A stretch of DNA of 64,000 bases from the NCBI RefSeq assembly GCF_900111235.1, contig NZ_FOJI01000001.1, positions 62,001-126,000 on the forward strand, read 5' to 3'. The position numbers and the translations under genes were made by a program. Below, one piece after another: positions 34,147 through 42,606 of this stretch. Source of the stretch: [Clostridium] fimetarium. Lineage in GTDB: Bacteria > Bacillota > Clostridia > Lachnospirales > Lachnospiraceae. The notes beneath the pieces were generated by a model, which had not been told where the DNA came from, did not search any database, and saw nothing but the letters and a program-made list of their open reading frames with translations. Each line of letters starts with the position of its first letter. Positions within the stretch are counted from its first letter, which is position 1.

Positions 34147-36573
34147 TTACTTAAATTCTACAATAGTAACACCTGTGTCACCTTCTCCAATTTCACCTAG
34201 TCTAAAGGATTTGACATAGGAAACACTTTTTAAATAGTTGGTGATTCCGGCTCTAAGTGCACCAGTACCTTTTCCGTGTACCACACGTACTTGCGGTAAC
34301 GTTAAATAAGCATCGTCCAAATATTTGTCTAACTTAGCAATCGCATCATCAACAGTTAGTCCAAGTAGATTGATTTCTGATGATATAGTCGATGATTTTG
34401 ACATCTTGATTTTTCCGGAGCCTGTAAATTTGGTTAATTTCGAACCATATGCATCCTCTTGAATTATTTCAAGATTAGATATATTTACTTGTGATCTTAA
34501 AATACCCATTTGTACAAATAAATCGCCTTTTGCATTTGGCTTTGAGCTTACAGTACCCAGTAGGTTCATGCTTAACACTTTGACTTTAACACCTAAAGTA
34601 AATTCTGATGGCTTGTTCTGCTTTTTAGGTATATTGTTTTTCACCTTCAAAGCTAACTTTCCTTCGGTGTCGCCCATTTTTTTACGAAGAGTAGAGCGTT
34701 CTTGTTCTAATTCTTTCATTGAAATACCGTGTTTGTTCATCGTTCTAACTGTATTGTCTGCATATTCTTTGGCTTCACGTAAAATCTCAACTGCCTCTTC
34801 ATTTGCTCGTCTAATAATTTTATCTTTTTTAGCCTCTAACTGTTCAGATTTAACTTCAAGTTCTTTCTTAAGAACTTCAATTTCATTCTTATAGCGGCTG
34901 ATTTCACTGCGTTCATTTTCAATCTGAATACGATTGTTTTCCAAATCAGTAATCAAATCTTCAAATTGGATATCTTGAACACCAATTCTTGAAGTTGCAT
35001 CGTCTATAATATATTTAGGAAGCCCTAATTTGCTAGAGATTGCAAATGCATTACTTTTACCTGGAATGCCAATTAGCAACCGATAAGTGGGTCTTAGTGA
35101 TTCTACATCGAATTCACAACAAGCATTTTCAACGCCAGGTGTAGAGAGCGCAAAAACTTTTAATTCGCTGTAATGAGTGGTTGCCATGGTTCGAATTCCC
35201 CGTTTGTGTAAATCGGTCAAAATAGAGATTGCAAGTGCAGCTCCTTCGGTTGGATCAGTGCCAGCACCTATTTCATCAAACAAAATCAAACTTTTGCTAT
35301 CCGCATTTTCTAAAATCCGAATGGTGTTAGTCATATGTGATGAGAAGGTACTTAAACTTTGCTCAATACTTTGCTCATCACCAATGTCAGCAAATACTTG
35401 GTTGAAAACAGTTAACTCTGAATTATCAAACGCCGGTATATTAAGCCCGGCCTGTCCCATAAGAGTAAGCAGTCCAACCGTTTTTAGAGAAACCGTCTTA
35501 CCGCCTGTATTTGGGCCGGTAATGATAAGCAGATTGAAATCTTTTCCTAGATAGATATCAATAGGAACTACCTGATGTGGCTCAATCAAGGGATGGCGGC
35601 CTTTTTTAATATTGATATAGCCTTGCTCATTCATAATAGGACGACTGCATTTGTAATGGCGTGAAATCATTGCTTTGGCAAATATAAAATCCAAAGTTGA
35701 AAGTGTTGACAAATTGGTTGATAGTTCTAAACAATATTGCGAAGCCAGAAGACTTAGATTTCCAAGAATTATTTCAATCTCGGCTTGCTCACTCAGCGCT
35801 AATTCTTTTAAATCATTATTGAGTTTTACAACTGCCATTGGTTCTATAAAGATTGTTGCACCGGTTGAGGATTGGTCGTGCACCATACCTGGGAATTGTG
35901 ATTTGTACTCGGCTTTTACGGGAAGACAGTATCTACCAGAACGTGTAGTGATTACAAAATCTTGTAAATAAGTCCGGATGGTCTGCGAATTCACGAGACG
36001 ATTCAGCTCTGAACGTATCTTTTCATTGGTTAATCTTGTTTTTCGACGAATATCTTTTAGTGTACTGCTAGCGTCGTCACTAATCTCTTCTTCGGAAACA
36101 ATACATCTTTTGATCTCGTTATTAAGAGGCGTAAGTGGTGCTAGGCCTAAGAACATTGGAGTCAGTGAATCTTTAAAAATATTGTCATCAGCATTTTCTA
36201 AATAGTAGTCACCGTCAGAAGAATTCCTATTCATTGATTCGTTTCTTGTATGTTTTGCATAAGACTTAATTCTAGTTGTTACATCAAGAAGAGAACTTAT
36301 TTTGAGTAATTCGGAAATGTTTAATGTACTTTGTACTTCGAGCCGTTTTATAGATCCACGAATATCATAAATCCCCGAAAAGGAAATACTACTATGCGTT
36401 AGAATTCTGGATAAAGCATCGTTCGTTTGAGCGAGTGCAGCGTTAATATCATTAATATCAGTGGATGGAACTAAGCTTCTACACATATCTTTACCCATAG
36501 GGGAAGATGAAAAGCTCTCTAATTTATCGATAATTTTGTAATATTCTAATGTTTTAAAAACTTTTGAGTTCAT
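34147..36573 (-). CDS. mutS2: Endonuclease MutS2
   Basis: An 808-residue MutS-family ATPase. Core and lever helices are followed by the ABC-type ATPase with Walker A GPNTGGKTVSLKT, Walker B LILFDEIGAGTDPTEGAAL, and the ATTHYSELK switch. A long coiled coil (~510-640) and a C-terminal Smr domain (LGLTVDDAIAKLDKYLDDA and RVVHGKGTGALR) complete it. It lacks the MutS mismatch-recognition domain, as expected. In Firmicutes MutS2 acts in ribosome rescue on collided ribosomes and in suppression of recombination. A promoter should lie in the 200-bp gap at 36574-36776. Confidence 0.95.
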   Translation of the reverse strand: MNSKVFKTLEYYKIIDKLESFSSSPMGKDMCRSLVPSTDINDINAALAQTNDALSRILTHSSISFSGIYDIRGSIKRLEVQSTLNISELLKISSLLDVTTRIKSYAKHTRNESMNRNSSDGDYYLENADDNIFKDSLTPMFLGLAPLTPLNNEIKRCIVSEEEISDDASSTLKDIRRKTRLTNEKIRSELNRLVNSQTIRTYLQDFVITTRSGRYCLPVKAEYKSQFPGMVHDQSSTGATIFIEPMAVVKLNNDLKELALSEQAEIEIILGNLSLLASQYCLELSTNLSTLSTLDFIFAKAMISRHYKCSRPIMNEQGYINIKKGRHPLIEPHQVVPIDIYLGKDFNLLIITGPNTGGKTVSLKTVGLLTLMGQAGLNIPAFDNSELTVFNQVFADIGDEQSIEQSLSTFSSHMTNTIRILENADSKSLILFDEIGAGTDPTEGAALAISILTDLHKRGIRTMATTHYSELKVFALSTPGVENACCEFDVESLRPTYRLLIGIPGKSNAFAISSKLGLPKYIIDDATSRIGVQDIQFEDLITDLENNRIQIENERSEISRYKNEIEVLKKELEVKSEQLEAKKDKIIRRANEEAVEILREAKEYADNTVRTMNKHGISMKELEQERSTLRKKMGDTEGKLALKVKNNIPKKQNKPSEFTLGVKVKVLSMNLLGTVSSKPNAKGDLFVQMGILRSQVNISNLEIIQEDAYGSKLTKFTGSGKIKMSKSSTISSEINLLGLTVDDAIAKLDKYLDDAYLTLPQVRVVHGKGTGALRAGITNYLKSVSYVKSFRLGEIGEGDTGVTIVEFK

Positions 36574-36712
36574 ATAAAAACCTTCCTTAAAAAATAATTG
36601 ATGTACTACTTCATTTTACCTTAATTTATGTTAAAATACTATATTAAAATATTCTGATTTTCTTATATTACGGACAAGCGAAAAAATCAAATTGTAAATG
36701 AAGATGAGTTGT

Positions 36713-36764
36713 AAAAAACCTGATAAATTTTGGAGTATATAATTCCAAGTTTACCAGGTTTGAT
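36713..36764 (-). terminator. Terminator of the first GntR gene
   Basis: On the minus strand AACCTGGTAAACTTGGA pairs with the segment ending in CAGGTT (interrupted stem, AT-rich loop), followed by six T residues. It lies 12 bp past the regulator's stop codon. Confidence 0.75.
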
Positions 36765-36776
36765 TTATTGATATGT

Positions 36777-37448
36777 TTAAAATTTAGTCTCTACATTATC
36801 CTTTAAAATATGCATATTCAATGGCATCATGAGATGATCGATTAGTATGTGGTATGCGGAATCTCCATCACCAGACTTTAAAAAGGAGAAAAATCGTTTG
36901 TGTTCATTCAGCGTGTCTTCAGTTCGTTTTGGAAAAGATAACGCGCTTGTTGTGGTTAAATGAATCTGATACATCGAACGTTGAAATGTTTGACTGAATT
37001 CTTTGTTATCTACATAATTTACTAAGGCTAAGTGGAACTCATGATCATATTCCATAAAATCTTTTAAAGAAATATTGGGCTTTAATGAGCTTTCTTGAAG
37101 ATCCAATAAATTAGTAAGATTATTGATTAAATTTTGGCCTTTTTCGCTATCTACTTCTGCGGCAATAATATGAGTACAAAAACCTTCAATTGCACATCGG
37201 ATTTGGATAGTTTCATGCATATCGTTTTCGTTTAACTGGCGAATAATAAATCCTTTGCTGGGTATTATATTAATATAGCCATCTTGACTAAGACAGTGTA
37301 AAGCTTCTCGAATTGGGGTTCTAGAAATTCCTAATTCAGCTGCGAGCTTAGTTTCCGAATATAAGGTATTATTTTGCAATTTGCCATTTAATATATTATC
37401 TTTTAAATAGTCATAAACTTGAAATTGTACTAAATTTTTTAAAATCAT
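36777..37448 (-). CDS. GntR-family (FCD/FadR) regulator 1 of the sugar-acid island
   Basis: A 223-residue regulator. ATG 37448 (MILKNLVQFQVYDYL) is used; an upstream GTG overlaps the AAAGGAA binding site. The winged helix contains LAAELGISRTPIREALHCLSQDGYI. The C-terminal FCD helical domain keeps the metal ligands Asp and His in EYDHEFHLALV, plus EHKRF and HLMMP. FCD regulators usually sense sugar acids or carboxylates. It is divergent from the cyclase/ketopantoate-reductase-like operon and probably controls it. Confidence 0.9.
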   Translation of the reverse strand: MILKNLVQFQVYDYLKDNILNGKLQNNTLYSETKLAAELGISRTPIREALHCLSQDGYINIIPSKGFIIRQLNENDMHETIQIRCAIEGFCTHIIAAEVDSEKGQNLINNLTNLLDLQESSLKPNISLKDFMEYDHEFHLALVNYVDNKEFSQTFQRSMYQIHLTTTSALSFPKRTEDTLNEHKRFFSFLKSGDGDSAYHILIDHLMMPLNMHILKDNVETKF

Positions 37449-37511
37449 TATAAAGTTCTTTCCTTTCACTTGCGAAGAATCTAATCAAAAATATTAACTT
37501 TTTATTATAAT

Positions 37512-37540
37512 ATCATATATTAAAAATTATATGAAGTCAA
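37512..37540 (-). promoter_or_regulatory. Promoter of GntR regulator 1
   Basis: On the minus strand TTGACT (37540-37535) and TATGAT (37517-37512) are separated by 17 bp, about 65 bp before the start codon. It is divergent to the promoter at 37551-37579. Confidence 0.6.
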
Positions 37541-37550
37541 TAAAAACCAC

Positions 37551-37579
37551 TTGACCGGGATACCGGTATGCTGTACAAT
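37551..37579 (+). promoter_or_regulatory. Promoter of the cyclase operon with palindromic operator
   Basis: TTGACC at 37551 and TACAAT at 37574 are 17 bp apart. The spacer holds the perfect 10-bp palindrome ATACCGGTAT (37560-37569), an expected position for a repressor site. It resembles the ATACCAGTAT found at the second GntR gene. The likely binder is the adjacent GntR/FCD protein. Confidence 0.7.
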
Positions 37580-37631
37580 ACAATTAGATACAAAAATAAT
37601 TTTAAATAAAGATTTCAAGGAGGATATTGCA

Positions 37632-38318
37632 ATGAGTACATTTCAAATGGGTAATTTAAAAGTAGTTGATTTGACAAAGGTTTTAGATCCAAAGACTGAA
37701 AGCAGAAGATGTGGTTTAACAAGATTTAATACAGGTGGTCCTATTCCTGATTTTCATACTATAATGGATTTAACAAGTCATTTAGGAACACATGTTGAAT
37801 GTCCATATCATCATAATGATAATTGGTCAGATGTTCAGGAACTTCCTATTACAACATTTATGGGAAGAGCAATATATGTAAACATAACTCATATGGAAGC
37901 AAATGATAAAATAAAAGCAGCAGATTTAGAAAAAGCTTGTGGAGATAGAATTCAAGAGGGTGACATAGTAATTATTGATTCACCTCTTAAACTTTCGCCA
38001 TTTACACCAGCATCTAACACGGCTGAAGATAAGAGACTTTTTATCTGTCGCGAAACTGCTGAATGGTTTAAAGAAAAGAAAGTGAAATGCGTTGGATTTG
38101 GCGATGGCGTTTCTATCGAAAGTAACAATGAGGATGTTAAGGCATTCCATGATGTTTTGATGGAAGTTAATGTGGTATTCCTTGAAGTGCTTAAGAATCT
38201 AGAGGAATTGACTACAGATACTTTCTTTATGTCTTACTCACCACTTCCAATTAAGGGCTTAGATTCTTGCCCTATTAGAGCATATGCAATTGAAGGATTG
38301 GCGGAATTTTCTAAATAA
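37632..38318 (+). CDS. Cyclase-family (kynurenine-formamidase-like) hydrolase
   Basis: A 228-residue protein of the putative cyclase/formamidase family. ATG 37632 (MSTFQMGNLKVVDLT) follows AAGGAGG; the frame is open further upstream across the promoter and is not used. The metal-binding motif reads SHLGTHVECPYHH, matching HxGTHxDxPxH with Glu in place of Asp. Family members hydrolyse amides or lactone-like bonds, or are uncharacterised. Kynurenine genes are absent, so a role on a sugar-acid derivative, such as a lactone, is possible but unproven. It is the first gene of a two-gene operon. Confidence 0.82.
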   Translation: MSTFQMGNLKVVDLTKVLDPKTESRRCGLTRFNTGGPIPDFHTIMDLTSHLGTHVECPYHHNDNWSDVQELPITTFMGRAIYVNITHMEANDKIKAADLEKACGDRIQEGDIVIIDSPLKLSPFTPASNTAEDKRLFICRETAEWFKEKKVKCVGFGDGVSIESNNEDVKAFHDVLMEVNVVFLEVLKNLEELTTDTFFMSYSPLPIKGLDSCPIRAYAIEGLAEFSK

Positions 38319-38330
38319 GAGGAGATCAAG

Positions 38331-39245
38331 ATGAAGATAGCGGTTATAGGAGCAGGCGCCATGGGATCAATCTATGGCGGGCACTTGTCGCAGCATAACG
38401 AAGTGTATTTGCTAGATACAAATCAATCAGTAGTAGATAAAATCAACCATGATGGTGTAATACTTCAAGAGAATGGAACTGATGTTTCGTATCATCCCAT
38501 TGCTGTGACTTCTGCAGTAGAAATTGGAGAGGTTGATTTGGTTATTCTGTTTGTGAAATCACTATTCTCTAGGGTAGCACTTAGTTGCAACCAAGAAATG
38601 ATTGGCGAACAGACATACATCATGACACTCCAAAATGGCGGTGGACATGAGGACATTATCTCAGAGTTTGTATCAAAGGATAGAATCATAATTGGAACCA
38701 CGGAAGATAATGGTGCAGTATTAGCTCCAGGATATGTAAAACACGGTGGCTCAGGTAAGACAAATATTGGTATGTTAGTTGAAGATACCAATGAATATCT
38801 TGAAAAATTAAAAGCAACATTTAATCTATGTGGATTTGTCGCGGTTATTCATGATAATATACAAGAACTGATTTGGAGTAAATTATTTACGAACGTTTCT
38901 TTGAGCGTTTTGACGGGCGTGCTGCAAGTGAATATGGGCTATATTGCTCAAAATACACATGCTTGGTTTATGACGCAACGTTTGGTTAAAGAAGCTGTAG
39001 AAGTTTCCCGAGGTCTCGGAATAGCGTTTGATGAAGTGGAAATATTAAAGAATATAAAAAGTGTTTCTATGAATAATCCCAATGGTTATACATCTATCTA
39101 TGCAGACTTGCGTGATGGAAGAAGAACCGAGGTTGATACAATAAGTGGATTTGTGGTAAAGGCCTCTAAGAAGTGCGGGGTACCGGCGCCTACACATGAG
39201 TTTATAGTAGAAATGGTACATGCAATGGAAGAAAAAGAAAAATAA
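38331..39245 (+). CDS. Ketopantoate-reductase family (ApbA/PanE-like) dehydrogenase
   Basis: A 304-residue NAD(P)-dependent 2-oxoacid reductase. The Rossmann motif is MKIAVIGAGAMGSIYGGHL. LVILFVKSL follows, and the C-terminal helical domain contains a catalytic-type Lys near ELIWSKLFTNVSLSVLTG. Close homologues reduce ketopantoate, but panB/panC are not here. Its operon with a cyclase-family protein in a sugar-acid island suggests another 2-oxo or 2-hydroxy acid substrate. A terminator follows. Confidence 0.85.
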   Translation: MKIAVIGAGAMGSIYGGHLSQHNEVYLLDTNQSVVDKINHDGVILQENGTDVSYHPIAVTSAVEIGEVDLVILFVKSLFSRVALSCNQEMIGEQTYIMTLQNGGGHEDIISEFVSKDRIIIGTTEDNGAVLAPGYVKHGGSGKTNIGMLVEDTNEYLEKLKATFNLCGFVAVIHDNIQELIWSKLFTNVSLSVLTGVLQVNMGYIAQNTHAWFMTQRLVKEAVEVSRGLGIAFDEVEILKNIKSVSMNNPNGYTSIYADLRDGRRTEVDTISGFVVKASKKCGVPAPTHEFIVEMVHAMEEKEK

Positions 39246-39254
39246 AAAAGGGAA

Positions 39255-39290
39255 GGCGGTGATACAAGCAATCACCGCCTATTCGTTTTG
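39255..39290 (+). terminator. Terminator after the cyclase/reductase operon
   Basis: GGCGGTGAT at 39255 pairs with ATCACCGCC at 39271 around a 7-base loop, followed by a T-rich tail (TATTCGTTTT). It separates convergent genes. Confidence 0.8.
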
Positions 39291-39394
39291 ATATCATTTG
39301 AGAATAATTGTATTTGAAAAAATTGTATGATGTTGAACAATTAAGTATAAAACAAGATTGATTTGGTTATTAATATTTTGAGCCTAGATATATT

Positions 39395-40255
39395 TTAGAA
39401 AAAGTAGAACATTTTTTTCGGGAGTAGAGGTGAGGTGATAGAATCAAATAAGTAATTATATACTTGATGCATCGCGATAGGTTGCACAGTACTGATTTTG
39501 TCACGAAAGCTTCCATGCATAGTTGTAATCACTTCCATTTGACCTAAGATCATCTCGAATTCTGGTGGTTTACCAAGAATGTTATCATTGTAGGTAGCTA
39601 GAGATTTCAATGTGCGCGCATCCCATTTAGGCATGATCGCCACATTAAGAGTGGGTAAATGGGAGCCATTAAATGCGATATCATCACTTTCGGGTAAATA
39701 TTTTACTAATTGAGCATTATTTCGTAGCAAAAGCGCTTTGTTGCAAAAATTGCGTATAGGCAATTTGTCAATATTACCATGACTATAAACCGTAATTGTA
39801 TCACCATATCCACAGATATCCAGATTGATTACGGCAGAAATACTATTTTTATCCAATTCTTTAACATAGAGCTTGCTACCTAAATGCTTAGATTCCTCGC
39901 CGTCAAAAAAAGCAAATGATGCTGAAATTTCGCTATGGTTTTTCAATTCATTGGCCAATGCTATAAGTATACAGACTGCAGCCGAATTATCATTTGCGCC
40001 ACAACTGGCAGGAAATGCATCATAATGGGCGCAAAAAAGCAAGTGTGGATCTGCAGTAGGGCCAATATCAACCAAGTAATTTTCGATACCTTGCGGTTTT
40101 TCCTCTGTGGGTTCAATCTTCTGGATTGTATAATTTAAACCAGTACGAGTCAATATACTGCAAAGAGCAGAGCGTCGTTCATTAGGGTCCACCACGGCAA
40201 GCTCGGCAAGATATTCATCTATGCCGGCATTATTTGAAATATTGTTATTATTCAT
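39395..40255 (-). CDS. M28-family zinc peptidase
   Basis: A 286-residue protein. The start MNNNNISNN has GAGGAGG nine bases upstream; an earlier in-frame start overlaps it. Metal-site motifs of M28 aminopeptidases are LLFCAHYDAFP (His, Asp), CGANDNSAAV (bridging Asp) and FFDGEESKHLGS (Glu-Glu). A later Asp (NLDICGYGD) also fits. No signal peptide is seen, so it is cytosolic. It lies downstream of the SDR gene on the minus strand, 22 bp apart, in one operon. Its substrate in a sugar-acid island is unclear; an amide-linked sugar acid or amino-acid conjugate is a possibility only. Confidence 0.85.
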   Translation of the reverse strand: MNNNNISNNAGIDEYLAELAVVDPNERRSALCSILTRTGLNYTIQKIEPTEEKPQGIENYLVDIGPTADPHLLFCAHYDAFPASCGANDNSAAVCILIALANELKNHSEISASFAFFDGEESKHLGSKLYVKELDKNSISAVINLDICGYGDTITVYSHGNIDKLPIRNFCNKALLLRNNAQLVKYLPESDDIAFNGSHLPTLNVAIMPKWDARTLKSLATYNDNILGKPPEFEMILGQMEVITTMHGSFRDKISTVQPIAMHQVYNYLFDSITSPLLPKKMFYFF

Positions 40256-40277
40256 AAGAAAATACCTCCTCAAACAT

Positions 40278-41057
40278 TTATTGGATTGCAGTCAATCCAC
40301 CATCTACAGCAATAATCTGCCCAGTAATGAAAGAGGATGCGTCACTTGCAAGAAATATTGCAGTTGCGGCGATATCTTTTGCACTACCAATACGACCTAG
40401 GGGAATTCGGTTAACAAGCTTGCTAAAAAAATCAGGGTCATCTAACTGAAAAGAATTAATAGGCGTACGAACGAAAGTAGGCGCGATTGCGTTTGCAGTA
40501 ATTCCGTATTTAGCCCATTCACAAGCAATTTGTTTTGTATACATGTTGATAGCTCCCTTGCTTGTACAGTAGGCTAGGTAATCTTGCTGGGTACCAAGAG
40601 TACCTTTTACAGAGGAAATATTAATTATGTGACCATATTTTCGGGGAATCATCATGCGCTTGCCGACAGATCTTGTGACTAGATGGGTACCTTTAACATT
40701 CAAGTCCATCACTTTGTCAAAGCTGTCTTCATCGTAATCTTCGGCCGGTAGTAGTTTGTTCATTCCAGCACTATTTACTAGGATATCAATTGGACCAAAC
40801 GTTGTTTCGATTTGATCAAGCATAATATCAATATCTGATTGTATCAAAATATTACAGCGAATAGCAAGAAAATTTTGACCATATTGTTTAGCGATAGCTT
40901 CTAGTGAAGAAGCTGCTTCAGGATGACCACCGCATACGACTACATCAGCACCGTTTTGCAAAAATGATTCTGCGATAGCGCTACCTAGTCCGCCGGTGCC
41001 ACCAGCTATCAAGGCTACGTGTCCTGTAAGATTGAACATGTTTTGATAATTTTGCAT
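40278..41057 (-). CDS. Short-chain dehydrogenase/reductase
   Basis: A 259-residue classical SDR. The start MQNYQNMFNLTG is chosen since GGAG lies seven bases before it. The cofactor motif is AGGTGGLGSAIAE, the active site NISSVKG (Ser) and YCTSKGAINMYTKQ (Tyr, Lys), and the C-terminus SSFITGQIIAVDGGLT. It resembles the gluconate 5-dehydrogenase/2-deoxygluconate 3-dehydrogenase branch. Because the island has UxuA but no UxuB-type mannonate oxidoreductase, this enzyme could replace it; that is inference. Transcript starts ~200 bp upstream and carries a long palindromic leader. Confidence 0.9.
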   Translation of the reverse strand: MQNYQNMFNLTGHVALIAGGTGGLGSAIAESFLQNGADVVVCGGHPEAASSLEAIAKQYGQNFLAIRCNILIQSDIDIMLDQIETTFGPIDILVNSAGMNKLLPAEDYDEDSFDKVMDLNVKGTHLVTRSVGKRMMIPRKYGHIINISSVKGTLGTQQDYLAYCTSKGAINMYTKQIACEWAKYGITANAIAPTFVRTPINSFQLDDPDFFSKLVNRIPLGRIGSAKDIAATAIFLASDASSFITGQIIAVDGGLTAIQ

Positions 41058-41125
41058 TTTGTTCTCCATTTCTGCGCATCATTCATAGGTGCGCGTATCT
41101 CCCTTTTTTTATGGTAAGGGAAATT

Positions 41126-41179
41126 ATATTTACGAATAGTATAAAATTAACATGTTAATTTTATACTATTCGTAAATAT
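41126..41179. repeat. Perfect 54-bp palindrome in the SDR operon leader
   Basis: The 27 bases at 41126-41152 (starting ATATTTACGAATAG) are followed without spacer by their exact reverse complement at 41153-41179, centre CA|TG. It lies between the predicted SDR promoter and its start codon. No U-run follows on either strand. Confidence 0.95.
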
Positions 41180-41265
41180 TCAAAAAGAAATAATATTTTT
41201 TATATATAACACTTTTAAAAGACAGCGTCAATTAGTTTTGAAAAAAATGCGTTGTTTAATGTGAA

Positions 41266-41294
41266 ATTATAACATATCTGATATATTAGCACAA
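41266..41294 (-). promoter_or_regulatory. Promoter of the SDR-M28 operon with GntR-type operator in the spacer
   Basis: On the minus strand TTGTGC (41294-41289) and TATAAT (41271-41266) are 17 bp apart. The spacer holds CTAATATATCAG, i.e. CTGATATATTAG at 41278-41289 on the plus strand, a match to the motif shared by the other promoters of this island. Confidence 0.65.
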
Positions 41295-41397
41295 GTAATA
41301 CGAAAATGGCAAATAGTAGCAAAAAATCAATTGCTAAAATACAAATTTTTGTGAAATATATACAAAATACAATATTCTTTTTGTAAAAAAGTACCGA

Positions 41398-41453
41398 TTG
41401 TATTTAAAAAATGGCTATGTTATTATAACAATATACCAACTGATATATTAATA
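41398..41453 (+). promoter_or_regulatory. Promoter and operator of the diketogulonate reductase operon
   Basis: TTGTAT at 41398 and TATTAT at 41421 are 17 bp apart. Just downstream, AACTGATATATTAATA (41438-41453) is identical over 16 bases to the site at 48230-48245 before the LgoD-like gene. The same order of boxes in both promoters supports common control. Confidence 0.7.
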
Positions 41454-41553
41454 AGCCAAAGATAAATGCATATTCAGTTGCAAGTTGAATAGGCAACAAT
41501 ATTTTCGCAAAGGTATATCAAGGATTAAAAACATAGAAAAGGAGAAAATAGAA

Positions 41554-42579
41554 ATGAGTATACGTGTTTCCTACGAGACAGTTAAGGCGACTGTAAAAAA
41601 AGCTCTGATAAATGCAGGATTGACAGAAGAACAGGCTGAATCTTGCGCCACGATTCATGCGTCTTCTAGCGCAGATGGTGTCGAAAGCCATGGACTCAAT
41701 CGTGTGCCCCGTTTTGTTGATTATGTTGACAAAGGCTGGGTGAATCTGAAGGCTAGCTGCGATAAAGTCGGTGGCAAAGGTGCTGTGGAAAACTATGATG
41801 GTAATCTGGGCATTGGAATTATGAATGCACAATTCTGCATGGATCGTGCGATTGAACTTGCAAAGGATCATGGAATTGGATGTGTTACTTTGAAAAACAC
41901 TACTCATTGGATGCGCGGTGGTACATACGCTTGGCAGGCAGTTAACGCTGGGTATATGTCAATTAGCTGGATAAATACTGAAAGTTGCATGCCGGCTTGG
42001 GGAAGTAAAGAACCTGGAGTTGGTAATAACCCATTTTGCATTGGTATTCCTCGTGAAGATGGTCCTATAGTACTTGATATGGCAATGAGTCAGTATGCCT
42101 ATGGCAAACTTGGCATGTACAGACTAGCAGGTAACAAACTTCCTTATCCAGGCGGATTTGACAAGGAAGGAAAACTAACTGATGATCCCGGCGCTATTGA
42201 AGAAAGTATGCGTATTTTACCAACGGGTTATTGGAAAGGTTCAGGGATGGCAATTGCCCTTGATATGGCAGCAGCACTTATGGCAAATGGTTTATCTGGT
42301 GATCAGATAGACAAAGTCGGTAAGGGCTCATGTGGAGAATGTTGTCAAGTATTTATAGTATATGACCCATATCTTTTTGGAACGAAGGAAGAAATTCAAA
42401 AAATGTTAAATGGTAGAGTGGCAGCTGTTGATGCAACTGAACCAGAAAAAGAAGGCGGACATGTTTCATGTCCTGGAGAACGCACCATAGTAACTCGTGA
42501 AAAGAGTATGAGTGAGGGCGTTCAAGTGGATGAGGCTGTATGGGCCGAAGTCTGTAAGTTAGCGGAAGAGAAAAAATAA
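41554..42579 (+). CDS. dlgD: 2,3-diketo-L-gulonate reductase-like dehydrogenase (YiaK/DlgD type)
   Basis: A 341-residue member of the Ldh2/malate-L-lactate dehydrogenase fold family. ATG 41554 (MSIRVSYETVKATV) has AAAGGAG upstream. The sequence resembles Escherichia coli YiaK in many places: ESHGLNRVPRFV, DRAIELAKDHGIG, HWMRGGTYAWQA, GNNPFCIGIPR and RILPTGYWKGSGMAIALDMAAAL. YiaK reduces 2,3-diketo-L-gulonate to 3-keto-L-gulonate. Whether the same substrate is used here is not proven, since yiaR/ulaD-type epimerase and decarboxylase genes are absent. It is the first gene of the operon with the permease. A YiaL-type gene lies at 50.7 kb, as in the E. coli yia region. Confidence 0.85.
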   Translation: MSIRVSYETVKATVKKALINAGLTEEQAESCATIHASSSADGVESHGLNRVPRFVDYVDKGWVNLKASCDKVGGKGAVENYDGNLGIGIMNAQFCMDRAIELAKDHGIGCVTLKNTTHWMRGGTYAWQAVNAGYMSISWINTESCMPAWGSKEPGVGNNPFCIGIPREDGPIVLDMAMSQYAYGKLGMYRLAGNKLPYPGGFDKEGKLTDDPGAIEESMRILPTGYWKGSGMAIALDMAAALMANGLSGDQIDKVGKGSCGECCQVFIVYDPYLFGTKEEIQKMLNGRVAAVDATEPEKEGGHVSCPGERTIVTREKSMSEGVQVDEAVWAEVCKLAEEKK

Positions 42580-42606
42580 AATTATTATTTATAGGAGGAA
42601 TATAGA

